A DNA stretch of 64,000 nt from Sipunculus nudus (Eukaryota > Annelida > Sipuncula > Golfingiida > Sipunculidae): positions 78,047,300 through 78,111,299 of the forward strand of contig CM049314.1 of assembly GCA_026874595.1 (NCBI GenBank), written 5' to 3'. The notes below the pieces were generated by a model. That model did no database searches, was not told the DNA's origin, and saw only the letters and a program-made list of their open reading frames with translations. Positions 34,224-47,033 of this stretch are shown in pieces. The translations under genes were made by a program, and so were the position numbers. Every line of letters starts with the position of its first letter. Position 1 is the first letter of the stretch.

Positions 34224-35979
34224 AACAAGGCCTACAGGCCTAATGCGAACCTGTGCAATGGTTTATCCACCAGGTATAATGCTTCAATGCTGGGCCATTA
34301 CTTTTTAAGTAGCCCTACATGTCTTGTATACGACGAAGGTATCCGAGATCTCAGGCTGATATCCCCTCATGAGAAATGAGCAGGGACATACACGCTGCAA
34401 AAATTATTGTAGGTGGCGCCACCGGTCTTTTATACGATAACGCGTTAGGATATGTATAAATATACCCAAATTCAGGCTGATATATAAATCCCTATAGAGA
34501 AATAAACAGGCACATATATTGTGCAAAAGTCATTGTAGGTGGCGACACCTTTCTTGTGAACTAGAAAGCCATCAAAGACGCATAGGCAGGTCAAAATAAC
34601 AGGCTAATATATCAAACCTCCTTGAGTTTGATGCACTGGGCTGACCAGGCTTAGGTGAGAAAGGCAGTTGCCCCGAGTGAACTGTGATCAATTGCTGGCT
34701 CAAGTTACAGCACTGAGTGCCCTGCACCTGGCTAGACTGAGTGAGCTTTTGACCTGTACCTGGCTGCACTGAATAAACTCTCGACCTGTTGCCTAATTTG
34801 ATACAGTTGCCAGTCTGCAAAAGCTATAAATAGATCCCAGCTGACCTTTGGCTTGTTGCCAAATCTGAAATGAGTGACAGCCTTTCAAGCTATTTAACCG
34901 GAAATCTAGCGGCATGATGTAATAGATGCTGAAAAACTGGTGCCAGGCGAGATGCAACTGCTTCACACAGCTTACATATATGGTACAATGGCTCAATTCA
35001 ATCGCCATAATTCAGCCAAAATCATTGATGTCGAACCATTATAGACAATTATTATAAGAATTATTTTGGGGATTATTCTTGTAAAATATTAAACAAATTG
35101 GCATCAGTGGCGTCAATCGAAAAACGTTTTGCAGGTTTATAACTCATATAGGAATATCCACCAAACTGGCTAAGTTCAGCTTCCCGTAACTCAGCCAAAA
35201 AGCACTGAACCAAATCTATTTGAACAAATTTGAATTGTCAACATCTGAGGATAATTTATGTGTGAGATTTAAGAATTTGACCCGGTGTTTATTTTAGAAG
35301 AAGATCTTCTGAGCTAAAATGGTATGGCATATGACTAAATTCAGCTTCCTGTAACTCAGCCATAAGTCATTAAACTGAGACCATTAGAAAAAACTTCAGA
35401 AAGCACTACCCTAGGATCATTTCTGTGCGATATAAAACAATTTGGCCATACGGTAGCCCTCAGTATGATACAGACACTGATGACCCCCGTACAAAAAAAG
35501 CCGATGCAGGTAGCGCCACTAGTACTTCAATTTCAGATATGACTAATGTGACCAACATTGGCATAAAATTTGGTGATAGCTCCAGCCATTTCTGAGATTG
35601 AAATTTTAGTATGCTTTTTTTTGACAGATGACTAAGTTCAACCTCCTGTAACTTGGCCAAAAATCACTGAACTGGAACCATTCAAACAAACTTGAGAGAG
35701 ATTGTTTCTGGGATTATTTCTGTGTAATATTGGACAGTTTGGCTTGATGCTTTCGGAAAAGAAGATTTTTTTTAAAGGTTTTTAAGTTATATCCCTATAA
35801 AATCTAAGTAAATGCAAATAGCCAAAAAATAAGTTTTTTTAGATGACTGATTTGTTGGCATAAAGTTTGATGATGCTAACTCCTGCCGTTTTCGAGACAG
35901 TATGGGTTAAATTACAGACGACGCACTAGGCACGACGGACGACGCCGCACCATTGCATAAGCTGATAGCTCGCTAAAAA
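34224..35979 (+). repeat. Interspersed repeat R4, copy 1
   Basis: It opens ACAAGGCCTACAGGCCTAATGCG and shares, in order, GTAGGTGGCG.CACC, CCTGACC(A)GGCTTAGGTGAGAAAG, GAGTGAACT...GACCTGTACCTGG, GCTATAAATAGATCC, GTAACTTGGCCAAAA and a CAGACGACG...GCTCGCTAA end with the copy at 56259-58652, in the same orientation. No transposase or RT was seen, so it is a non-autonomous element of unknown class. Confidence 0.7.
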
Positions 35980-35999
35980 TTAGAAAAAAAAATACATTT

Positions 36000-36364
36000 G
36001 GCGCACCAGTTTTCAGGAACTTACAAAACTAGTCATGGCCAATATTGAAGGCAAGATTCAATGCAACCCACCCAAGCTTTGTTATCAAGATACTCGAGGT
36101 TTTCTATCAAAATCTTACTTTTTTTTTTTGGAGGGGGGGGGGGGGGGCGGGGGCAGAAAGCTTTCGAGTCCCATAGTTTGGGAAATATAGGTCACAGTGA
36201 CCTCATTTCAGGGTTCCAAAGAGATTTTTTTTATTGACCCTGCATATTAACTTAAAAGTTTCTAAGGCCAGCGTTTACGATTCGTGCTTGATAACGGACG
36301 GACAGACGGCCGGACCACCAGAAACGCAATCCCTATAGCTCAGTTGACTTTCAGTCAGCTGAGC
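36000..36364 (+). repeat. R3 3' module
   Basis: From TTTTCAGGAACTTACAAAAC to GACTTTCAGTCAGCTGAG this matches 44936-45276 throughout. Shared features are TGGCCAATATTGAAGGCAAGATTC, GGTCACAGTGACCTCATTTCAGG, TTTTTTATTGACC and a GGACGGACAGACGGCCGG tract. It ends with the hairpin AGCTCAG...CAGCTGAG. It contains a G15 run at 36133-36147. Confidence 0.7.
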
Positions 36365-36398
36365 GATCCTACGATTTAATGATATTTTAATAAATATA

Positions 36399-37143
36399 GA
36401 TCGGACCGCTTGGACCTGTCCACCTACTGGACTGGGCCGCCAACAGCTGGGTCAGACCAGGATCGGACCGCTTGGACCTTTCCACCTACTGGACTGGGCC
36501 GCCTACAGCTGGGCCAGACCAGGATTGGACCGCTTAGACCTGTCCACCTACTGGACTGGGCCGCCTACAGCTGGGCCAGACCAGGATCGGACCGCTTGGA
36601 CCTGTCCACCTACTGGACTGGGCCGCCTAAAGCTGGGCCAGACCAGGATCGGACCGCTTGGACCTGTCCACCTACTGGACTGGGCCGCCTACAGCTGGGC
36701 CAGACCAGGATCGGACCGCTTGGACCTGTCCACCTACTGGACTGGGCCGCCTACAGCTGGGCCAGACCAGGATCGGACCGCTTGGACCTGTCCACCTACT
36801 GGACTGGGCCGCCTACAGCTGGGCCAGACCAGGATCGGACCGCTTGGACCTGTCCACCTACTGGACTGGGCCGCCTACAGCTGGGCCAGACCAGGATCGG
36901 ACCGCTTGGACCTGTACACCTACTGGACTGGGCCGCCTACAGCTGGGCCAGACCAGGATCGGACCGCTTTGACCTGTCTACCTACTGGAGTGGGCCGCCT
37001 ACAGCTGGGCCAGACAAGGATCGGACCGCTTGGACCTGTCCACCTACTGGACTGGGCCGCCTAGAGGTGGGCCAGACCAGGAATCCGACCGCTTGGACCT
37101 GTCCACCTACTGGACTGGGCCGCCTAGAGGTGGGCCAGACCAG
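36399..37143 (+). repeat. 62-bp minisatellite, 12 copies
   Basis: GATCGGACCGCTTGGACCTG restarts every 62 bp from 36399 (36461, 36523 and so on) to 37144, with one 1-bp insertion in the penultimate unit. Units differ by few substitutions. Because 62 is not a multiple of 3 and no unit carries a stop in any plus frame, long open frames of up to 307 codons cross the array. They cycle through three peptide phases and are not taken as a gene. Confidence 0.95.
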
Positions 37144-37150
37144 GATCGGA

Positions 37151-39029
37151 CCGATCATGCGATTGACCACCATCCCCTGTAGGAAAGGTCCGTACTTCAA
37201 ATCTTACTTGTATCTTAATATAATGTATCACACTTGCATACCCCTGAATTTAATTCATACTTTTGTTGATGTTGTCAGTACAACAATTACCATTGTTACG
37301 GCCATTTTAATATCTTATCTTATCTTACATTAAGTCTTCTCATCCAGCTCCCGTAAGGTATATATGATGAAATATACTGTGGCTTCATCATCTTAGGTAG
37401 CATTAATTATATCTAATATAATAAAAGAGGTTAAGAAACTATATTGAATGACTCGCAGAGATAATGACGTTCATGTTGGTTAAATAACATTCCCTTTTGT
37501 AGACCCTATTTGCCTCGGCCTCGTAGGCCATATCAAAAGAGACACGACCTCTGTCAACATTGAACATGATAGTAACCTTGCTTTAAAAATAATCAATGGC
37601 ACAAATTACCTAAAGTATTCTTTAAGTTATGGCAGATGGACTAAATTAGTGTAGATCATACTACACACCCTTGTGATGGAAGCAAATTTTGTATTTTCTT
37701 ATCAAGCTGACAAAATTCCACGCGTTATATCTTGACTAGCAAAAAACGAAAAGAAAGAAATTCGCCCACTCCCACCATATTTTTATTAGTCCGAGAACAA
37801 TTATTTTGTATGTGTGTCCTTAATACTTGGCTGCGTTGGCAATGGACCTAGTCTGTTACTAGGATTGGTTATTAATACTAACTTCATGTGTTAATCCCCT
37901 CCAAATATGTACCTGGTGGAAATATTTAGGGGTAAAAATGTGAAAAAAGTTGTGAAAAACGTGAAAATTATCATAAAGGATTACAAGGGTTGATGAGTTA
38001 TTACTATACCGACATTTTTTTTCCATTGTTTGTATTGACTTTTTCAGGTTACAAAACCTGAAGTACAAAACCATTAAATATTTTGTTTATTCCTTGTTCT
38101 GGGTTACTTTTTTCTGTCTTATGCCATGTTTGTGCTAGATCTCACATATGGCAGTTTTTCACAAATTGACCCTTGTGCATAGTTTTAGTCTGAAGTGACA
38201 GAGTTCCACCTGATATTTACTTTGGACCTTGACCTGATTTCCATGGTCATACACTCCACAGCTGGTTGCGAATTATCGGACAGTTGGAAGCTTCAAGGGA
38301 GATTCCAGTGATCAATAAGACTGATTGCAAACATCTATTTTTTTTTATTTACAGATATGTAAACCACCATACTTAATATATTTTGGGAAGATATGCTTTT
38401 ATATGACTAACATTAATTTGTTTACTAGGTATTTCTCTATATTTGCTTACAAATTTATTTACATAATTTGGATATATTTTGGCAGAATGTAATGAAAAAT
38501 CAATATATGCAAGTAATGATATGAAATTATTATCAATGTTTTAGTTCAATACTTGAAAATTCCATCCAATAAAAACATAATTTAAACATAATTTGGTAAA
38601 AAAAATACCTGAATACCTTTCTTTCAACAAAAACAACAATTATATAATAAAGACGTAGTAGGTCGTGATTACCAAATATTTCTGTGCTTACCCCTTCAAT
38701 ATGTTGGATTTTTAAAAATGGCTGAAAATATTTCTGTTAGAATCTTCGATTCTGACTAACCTCTCGAAAGTAATGGTTCACTGAAATTGGCATAAAAACA
38801 GTTTTGGGATTAGTCCCCGGGATACATCGATATTTAATTGCAAAATGTTATCGTTAATCTTAGGTTTATTTTCCGTTGAAGTATACTTTGGGACATTAGA
38901 AAATGACAGTCTTAAGTTGCACAGACGGTAGTTCTGCCCTGCCCCTTTATCGGTGATTTGCTATGCAACCTTCGGATCACAATATTTCTGGAATGCCTTG
39001 GCAGATTTGGATAGTCTTGGTATCTTGTT
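37151..39029. other. AT-rich non-coding stretch
   Basis: No exon or clearly shared repeat was recognised between the minisatellite and the inverted-repeat arm. Confidence 0.4.
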
Positions 39030-39224
39030 GTATGTTGTCAAGCATGGCCGACATGATAAGCATGATTTCATGGCCATCTGAGGTCAAAAGCAAGGTCAAA
39101 TGTCAAGGTCACGGTCACTTAAAGGCCTTAAAAGCAGATGATAGCCTGTTTTTGCACGAAATCTCTATATATATTTTAATTTTGACACAATATCATAGTT
39201 TCAGTGGGAGATTGATTGAATGAG
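39030..39224 (+). repeat. Left arm of a 0.2-kb inverted repeat pair
   Basis: It matches the reverse complement of 42335-42527. Shared blocks include ATGATAAGCATGATTTCA, TCAAGGTCA, CTAAAAGCAGATGATA, TTTTTGCACGAAATCT and a TTCAGTGG...AGATTGATT end. It could be one arm of a foldback element, or one of two independent insertions. Confidence 0.75.
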
Positions 39225-40619
39225 TTTCAGATAAGTAACTTGGTTTAAGGTTATGGTCATAAGGTGTAACTTATAAGGTCAGCTTGGTCCGTTGTGTGGT
39301 AATACTATACTGATTAATCATCAGCTGATTCTCGTTTTTTTCACTGGCGGAACGTACATACACTTTAAATATTCGAAACCAGTTTCAAAATATAAAATTA
39401 GTTCTTCTTAATACCTATTGTAGGTATAACAACCAACTGGTTTAGACAAAGGAACCATGGTTATGAAAGATTTTGATGAAATCCTGCCATATAGCAAAGA
39501 GGACTTATGTCAATCTAAATAATTTACATTTGGAAATGGAGTGACTTGGCCTGATGATACAGTATACTATATTTTGTCAGTTTTTATCATGTAAATTGTA
39601 TTTCATGAGTATTTATTCAGTTTCAGTCAAACAAAATTGTTGGGAATCTATGACACACAAATTTAACAAATTTAAAGGGGGCCCATTCACCTATAAAGCA
39701 CGTCGTATTGACACGAAAAATAGCTTCTTCCCTTAAAAAAAATTGTACCTCCCAAAATATTTTCCTGAAATTGTTTGCTTTCTCCTGTAAACAATTGTTA
39801 ATAACAGTGGAGCGGGCGCGATCACAAGTGTCAACGTAACACATCGCTCGGGATTCAACCACACCACCTGTCAATCATGCGGTGCCCTGACTGACTTGTC
39901 CCCGAAAATGTAATACAGGTTCCCACCGACTGAAACATTGCGTGTTGAGGCTCACAGGCCCTCCGTTCACGCGGCCTTGTTATGGTAAACAGACACACGT
40001 GGACTGAGCTCATAAACACGCAGAGCCATAAAAAGGTGTCAAACAGCCTTGTGTGAGGTGCTGGGACGGTTTTGCTGGGAAACATTTGCATAAAGCAAAA
40101 CTGAACTGAGAATCTGAGAGAAAACGCATTATATTGCTCTGATAATTTCACTTTAAATAAGGTTCAATGTTCTACACACTGGACATAGCAAGAGTCTTTG
40201 GACAATTATTAACATTGTAGACATAATGAGAACTTGTCAAAGCTCTGATTTGTTTAATCACATTTGAATAATTTTATTTTTGAATACATATATAGAAAAA
40301 AATGAACAGTAATGTCAGCTGAAAACTAATACACATGTAAAAAATACCTCAAGGTTTCGAACACCCAATAAGTTATACAAGGAGCAAACTGGAGATGAGA
40401 AAATAAAGGGATCTTTTATATAAATTTTGATTACTTACATAGTATCATGTGACATCTGTTATAGTCATGACTCTTGATATCATAAGCCAAACTTAATGAC
40501 ATCTGTAATGAGTATTAATCTGGGAAAAATTTTAATTTTTTTTCATATATTTTATTTTTTTTAAATTATGCAAATAATATAATTTAACAAACTGAAACAC
40601 TTGGAAAATACCTGTAAAT
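39225..40619. other. Non-coding stretch inside the inverted repeat pair
   Basis: Minus-strand open frames at 39623-40151 have no recognised domain, although the local GC is higher around 39810-40080. No confident feature is called. Confidence 0.35.
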
Positions 40620-41540
40620 TTAGATTAATTTTTATAAAATCAACTGCAGCCTTGTCAATCATTGATTTGCTTCATATCATCCGTAAAAGTATAAATCAAT
40701 TTTATTAATTTTTTTATATTATTAAGTTTGAAATGAAAAATACCCAAAGGTGACTACATGGTGTCATTTGGAATGCATTTAGGGCCATTCATACGAGATC
40801 AATACAACATCAGTAATTGCAAGGTTAATTCCCTGTTACTCATTAACTATTAATTCCCTTTTTTGTTTATTTCTTTATGTTGTTATTATAAACCAAATAA
40901 AAAAATCATAATTGTTTATCGATATTTTGTTGACTAAAACAACTACTAGAGCAGGGGGTTGGGCACCTGCGGCCAGATGTGGCCTGCCAAGAGCGAGCTC
41001 GCTGACCAGTATGCCCCGCCTTAAGCGTATATAATTAGCCTAAAAGGTCAACAAGGAGACATGCAGGTGACTGAATAGTGCTGTTGAAAAAAATTCAAAG
41101 CTTTTTACTGTTCTGATGTAAGGAAATCCTCATCCTATAAATATCCACAATTTAGTAGCATTCATCACTTTGTGGACATAATTAAATGTTCACTTTAATC
41201 ATTTTAACACCTTATGATCCAATTCGTAATCCAAAATGTAGCAGAAGTCTTGAACAAGAATGAGTCAAATATAGGAAATTACAATATTCTTCTAGTTGAC
41301 AACACAGTTGACATGGTCTGTGTAATTTGAAAAAAAAATATACTTTTCTTAATCAATTCTTCAAAATTGTTAATCAATTCCTTTTGATATTTCAGATATT
41401 AAAAGATTCAATCTTCATGTGAATATGCTGTGAAAATGAAATCAACAGTTTAACAGGAAAAAATGTGTCGTGGTCGAAATTGAGCAAAATGTAAGATAAT
41501 GATTTTAAATTTATGCTAATAAATAAAATAAAAAAATGAT
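40620..41540 (+). repeat. Interspersed repeat R1, partial copy 3
   Basis: It aligns with the middle of R1. 40640-40970 matches 59740-60060 (AGGTGACTRC.TGGTGT.ATTTGGAAT, then AAAACAACTACTAGA...TTGGGCACCTG). 41155-41460 matches 48480-48860 (CATCACTTTGTGGACA.AATTAAATGT.CACTTTAATC). The ends are missing. Confidence 0.65.
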
Positions 41541-41606
41541 CTAATTTCTAGTATACAATTAAAACTAAGTTGAATATTGATATGTGCATGAAATTAGCTC
41601 ATCAGC

Positions 41607-42044
41607 TTAAATAATTATCACGTTAAGTGAGTTTATATATTCCCTTATTTGAACACTGCCCCCATTGTCACTCTCGCTGTCTTTTTCATAATTTTCAATA
41701 TCGCTCATGTCATCATCCTCTGTCTTATTTTCTTCATGAAACAGGTTATCCGGAACTCGCTCTCCATCAAACAATTTAGGGATGAAATTTCCTTTTTCAT
41801 CCAACCATGTTTCAGGGGTCCCATTCATTTATATGAGCCTTGTGCACCGAGATATGGTTGACAAGTTTTTCTGCTCACGGACATAGAGACAGGGGGGGAG
41901 GTTTGCGGGGTCAAAGGAACTGAGCTTAGACAGAGTTTGCTTTGCTTTTCTCTGAGGAATCTTGCTGGGAAGAAGTGTGTGCCAAACATGGCACTGATTC
42001 CTAATCCCAAAAAGGGCGCAAAAGTACTTGTTCATTGTCTTCAA
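41607..42044 (-). pseudogene. Decayed coding segment of probable mobile origin
   Basis: On the minus strand one frame runs NKYFCALFGIRNQCHVWH...SFDPANLPPCLYVREQKNLS, is broken by a TAA at about 41829, and continues WLDEKGNFIPKLFDGERVPDNL into an acidic tail (NKTEDDDMSDIENYEKDSESD). The ...LPPC-V..QK... segment and the acidic tail recall uncharacterised multi-copy proteins found in invertebrate repeats, but I cannot name the family. It has protein-like composition unlike the surrounding AT-rich DNA, and lies between the arms of the inverted repeat pair. Frame preservation over about 140 codons with a single stop suggests fairly recent decay. Confidence 0.45.
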
Positions 42045-42201
42045 GATGAAGCTGGTACTGTTTGAGAAGCCCCAGAATAAGAAGAATTAATTTATTTTTG
42101 TAAACTGTTCTCGAATATTTAGAGTGTATGTACATTCCGCAAGTGAATGAGAGAATCGTCTCTTAATTAATCAGATTAGTGTACCCAAACCTGTCTGTGT
42201 C

Positions 42202-42222
42202 TAACCCTAACCCTAACCCAAA
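42202..42222 (+). repeat. Short interstitial telomere-type repeat
   Basis: TAACCCTAACCCTAACCC, about three TTAGGG units on the minus strand. It sits between two related ACCCAAAC(C/T)TGTCTGTGT blocks. Confidence 0.8.
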
Positions 42223-42334
42223 CTTGTCTGTGTTACCATACAACGGATCAACCTAACCCTATGTTTCGTGTAACTGATAACCTTGACCTTGAAATAAGTT
42301 ACTATGCTTTGGGAACTACTTTATCGGAACCTTA

Positions 42335-42527
42335 ATTAATCAATCTTCCCCTGATTCCACTGAACCGGTGAGATTGTGCCAAAATAATAATATATATAAA
42401 GATTTCGTGCAAAAATAGGATATCATCTGCTTTTAGGGCCTCAAAGTGACCTTGACCTTTGGCCTTGATTTTGACCTTAGTTGCCGTGAAATCATGCTTA
42501 TCATATTGGTCAAGCTTGAAAACATAC
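42335..42527 (-). repeat. Right arm of the inverted repeat pair
   Basis: It is the reverse complement of the unit at 39030-39224, with about the same ends (see that entry). The arms are about 3.1 kb apart and clearly diverged, so this is not a recent single event. Confidence 0.75.
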
Positions 42528-42533
42528 AACTAT

Positions 42534-44233
42534 GGGCATCAATCCACACAGAAAAGAAATGTTCCAAAAGGGCTCCCTGAACGTGTGAATCTTTATCTGT
42601 AGCACTTAAGGGAAATATTTACAGGCGGAATATATTTTGTGTATTTTCCTATCAGACATATTTTGTTATACTATTGTAAACACATTCACTGCAAGACTAG
42701 GCTCCAGAACAAAAGTGTTGACCAACAAAACCATGTCTTCATGATAAATCTTTACACGAAGGCAGTAATCGTTATATGTCAGGCAAAAGTAGATTTTGTT
42801 GAGCCCATTACTTTTCTGACAGCAGTGATTTACAGCAGTGTGTTGAACACCTTTTTCACACTCTGAAGTTATGGTCCAGCTTTTATGCAGCAGTATACCA
42901 GTATATGACTTAATAATACCAATGTCTCATATGACTTTATGGCTGTATAAAAGCATCATTTCCTGATTTGTATGATTTATTCACATACTGAGGCAAAGCT
43001 ATGGCCATACACTAATTATATCAATTAACTATGGTAATAAAACATAAATACCAGATAATATCTTCATGCCAGTGCATTTGGCACAACTTCAAACGGTTTT
43101 AAAGCCCAATTTATCAAGGAGTTGGAGAATCTAAAAAAATATGGTTATATTTTATATTTAATGCAAACTTCAGAGGGGGTGTACAAGAGGGTTACACTTG
43201 AAAGAATAATTGGAAAACATATTTTCCTAGGTTTAAATACAGGTACTACAACCCCCGAGGCAGCGGAAATCTTGCGGTTCTAAAGAAGCATCTGATTTTC
43301 CCGCTGCCTGGTTTGACCGTTTATGATACATTTAGACACTAGGTGGTGGGTCGTAGTCTGACAACTAACCAAATGGCAGTTAAAAAAATACTCGACAGGC
43401 ATCATGGCTCCGCCCATAGCTGCACTTCGAGTGTGCTTCAAGTGCACTCAAGTGGTTACTCTTAATAAAATATAGTCGAATTTAATTTGCTCCCTCTACG
43501 GTCTCGCATCATCGAACGATTCGATTATGACATTATGACTATGTTAGCGTCTCCATGTATCCGTCTGCCAGCAAAACGGAAACCAGCCAGCGAGGTGTGC
43601 ACGAAACCTATGTTGTTTCATTTCGTTTGAATTACAGCTCACCGGCCGGGCATCCTATGTACACAAACCAGGTGTGGGGCCATCCTCTCTGAGCCTAAGG
43701 CCTGTTCAAACGGTTGCCAGGGCGATGAGCTGTCACTCAAAATGAAATGAACAACATTGGCTCCGTGTATTCCTCGCTTGGCTGGTAAACCGTTTTGTCT
43801 TCCAGCACAGGGTCTCATCTGATTGGACGAAAATACAGTGCTCCCCTCTGGTGTTGCGATTACCAGAATACGAGATAAAAACAAACAGCGCTTACGATAT
43901 AGGTAGTAGGCCTATAGGTAAAGCACTGTGTAAAGAGCGTATGCAGGTACATAAATTGAGTAAGTTAGAGTATAGGATTTGTAAAATAATACCTACCCCT
44001 ACTGTAACAAACACGGTGGCGTTCTGCGGTTCCCATTGTGACTGTTATTGGATACACCCCCCCAGAAAAAGTAGAATCAAGCAGACGGCAGGTCCCAAGA
44101 CACTTCATGAAAGGAATAACCTGGTTACCTAAACTTGAATTCAAACAAAAATGACTGGCCATGTACAGGCTAATTGGTAAATATACAAAGAGGCGCAAAA
44201 GCGCCAGCAAATGAAAAAAATCAGTCTGACCAA
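42534..44233. other. Non-coding stretch, nothing certain
   Basis: No exon was recognised. The part from 43540 to 43870 is less AT-rich than its surroundings and could be a former promoter or exon region, but no motif supports a call. Confidence 0.35.
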
Positions 44234-45276
44234 TTAGAGACCCATGGGTCTCAACGCTCAGATTAATTTGTCTATAAGGATATTTTCACATACATTTTTT
44301 CAGAGTGACAGTCCTGTGACCTTACCCGTTGACCTTGTAAAAAAAAAATCTAAGAACTTATTATACTTGAACTTACAGCATTTTGATTATTGTAACAATC
44401 TTTTACAAAAAAGTGGGTCCAGTGACCTTGACATCTGACCAGGTAACCTCAAAATCTACAGATTTTCTTACTTTGGGATAGTAAGCCATGTGTGAAAGAT
44501 GGAAAGTTTGGGATGAAAAGTTTGATTTACAGTGCATCCACAATCTTTCTAAAGATGGGGCTCCTGTGACCTTCACCTTGGATCTCTTGCCCCTGAAAAT
44601 CAAAATGATTCTTACTTAAGTGGTGGGTCATTAATGAATCAAGTTTGAAGCCAATCCGTCTATCTAAAGCTTAGCAGTATTATCATTCATAAACTATTTT
44701 GTGAATGGATTGGCCTTGTGACCTTGACCATTAACCCTATGACCCGAAAAGCGAATAGAATCTTCCCCTATTGACAGGTGAGCAAGATCTTGTAGATAGA
44801 AGGTTTGTGATGAAATGTTTGGCTTGACATGCATACCAATTCTTTTTAAAGAAATCGGTCCTGTAACCTTGACCGTTGGACCAAAAAAAAAAGACCGTGT
44901 TCTTACTTTAGTGGTGAGCCATATATAAGTTAAGTTGCCACCACTTTTCTGGAACTGACAAAACTGGTCATGGTAAATATTCAAGGCAAGATTCATGACA
45001 ATCCATGCATTAATTATCAAGATATTGGAGGTTTTGTATCATTATTTTTATTATTCTGGTGGGGAGGGGGTACTTTCAAGCCCCATAGCTGGGAGGATAT
45101 ACGTCACAGTGACCTAATTTCAGGTTTACGTGGAGACTTTTTATTGACCGCCCTGGATGTTCACTTAGAAGTTTCCAGGACCAGCAGTTAAGATTTGTGC
45201 CCTGCCAACGAACGGCCGGACGGACGACGGACAAAACGCCGTTCCTATACCGCAGCTGACTTACAGTCAGCTGAGA
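44234..45276 (+). repeat. Interspersed repeat R3, full-length copy
   Basis: It starts at AGAGACCCATGGGTCTC (palindromic CCCATGGG) and ends CTTACAGTCAGCTGAG. Between these are about four diverged modules built on TGTGACCTTGACC (44325, 44422, 44570, 44718, 44867), each followed by CTTAC, AAGTTTG and TTCTTTTAAA-type blocks. The 3' module (44936-45276) matches 36000-36364. No protein-coding domain was found. Confidence 0.7.
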
Positions 45277-47033
45277 TGAAAAGGGAATTGACGCTTATAT
45301 TACCCGGTATTCTATTTTTCACTCTTTATTTCAAAGACATTAACTCTTTTTTTTCCAGAGCACTTGCTCTTTGTTTCGGTCATATACCTTTGGTTGGCCT
45401 GATATATATAGATATATATTTATCATAATTTTGTGGCTGTTGACAGTGCTATCATAATAAATGTTCCATATACCGATGCTGTATGGGAATTGTTCAAAAC
45501 GTATCAACGCGTTATCTGAGAGACCAAATGAGTTCAAAACAGGTTCCTTATGACACTTTAAGCGGATATAAACAGCCCCCATATCCCAGTCACAATGCAA
45601 GTTATTGTAGTTATTTTGCAGTAAATTTTCAGTTCTTACTTATGAATTCATAACAATCAAGGACAATGCATAACATCCTTAGGTTAAAAAGAATACTGAG
45701 TGTGTTTCCGAAGAAAAGTAAACAAAGGCCGGTTTTCAAATTCATTATTCAATAATTGCCCACAAACAAGAAGTCAAAGTCTTAGGTTATTGACCTATTT
45801 CATGTAAATGGTGAGAAAAACAAAAAAAAATGTTAATGCCCGCTACCAGAGTAAGAAAATTTCAAACTTTAACAATAAAGAAAGACATGGACGAGATGTC
45901 GACGTACACTTTCTTCTAAAGTTTCCTTGATCTTGGCTTGGTTCTTAAGCTTTGGTTTTTCAGAAGAAAGGGTGATGTTTATTTGAGGGGCCATAATAAC
46001 TGAGATAATGCAAAGAAGATCAAGTACAGTGTTAAGAATCTTGATTTCTAGGAATGTGTGGTTTCACCTGGAGGGATGGGGGGGGGGGGGGGTGTCAAGC
46101 CTCCAAAGGCTCCCTCTGGACCCGCCACAAGCTGGACTCGAGATTGATTCAGCGTGATATCTCGAGTCCCTACCTCCGAGTCAGAATCCAGGACACTCAA
46201 GCACAAGTTCGAGTCCCTAAAAAGAGTGGACTCGAGTCCCAGACTAGTCCTCTATTACTGAAACTGACAAATATGGCGCCATAGCTTGTTCATTGTTTCA
46301 ACAATGTGGCTTACAATATTCTCATACTTATGATGTGCTTGACTATGATGACAGACTCAGGCGTTAAGCTCAGCATGAATGATAGTCCGCTGAGCCAGTG
46401 ATACAGAAAACGCACTGCATACTATTTTAAAAGTCAGAAAAAAAGGGTTTGCTTCAATTTCACTTTAGTTGCCTGGAAATAGATTGCAAAAGTTTGCATG
46501 CAGTTCGAGTAAGAATTCTGAAATCCTTGTACCAGGGGATGTGGCAGTTTACATCAAATTACTGAACTCACAGTTTCAATTCTTAACAGAGCCCTTTACC
46601 CTGGTATGGAGTCTGGCTTTATTAGACTTTGTCTAGTTATATTTACTAAGTACCTTGCGGTGTGTTGGGTCTTGGGTCAAACAACAGTTGGTCAAATGTT
46701 GGGAGCTGTCACATTTACCCTGTTCAGATAAACTGGTAGATATACTGCTGACACTAGAGCAAACAAAACATTTTGGACTTTGAAAGGTGAATACCTGATT
46801 GCTCTTGGTAATAAATTGGACATTAATAAGATACTAGCTGCTCCCGTGGAAAATCCACGGCTCTATCTGATGTATATAATACTGTAATGAGCTGATAGGA
46901 AATTAACGACGCATATTTTAACCCTAAGGTTTTGCAGGAACTTTTGTCATGTGTTTCAGTTATATGATATAAAGATAACTTCTGCTAGAATTCTCCAAGA
47001 ACACCCTCCCCCAAAATATCAACATAGAAAGAA
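45277..47033. other. Non-coding stretch with a G15 run
   Basis: No gene was recognised. A poly-G run lies at 46078-46092, beside GGACTCGAG-type repeated words (46130-46240). Confidence 0.4.

Noticed and set aside
36410-37333. A 307-codon open frame with repeated STYWTGPPTAG peptides
   Set aside because: It is produced by the 62-bp minisatellite, which is open in all plus frames; there is no domain, splice signal or constraint in multiples of three.
42202-42222. Chromosome end
   Set aside because: Only about three telomere-type units, with ordinary sequence on both sides.
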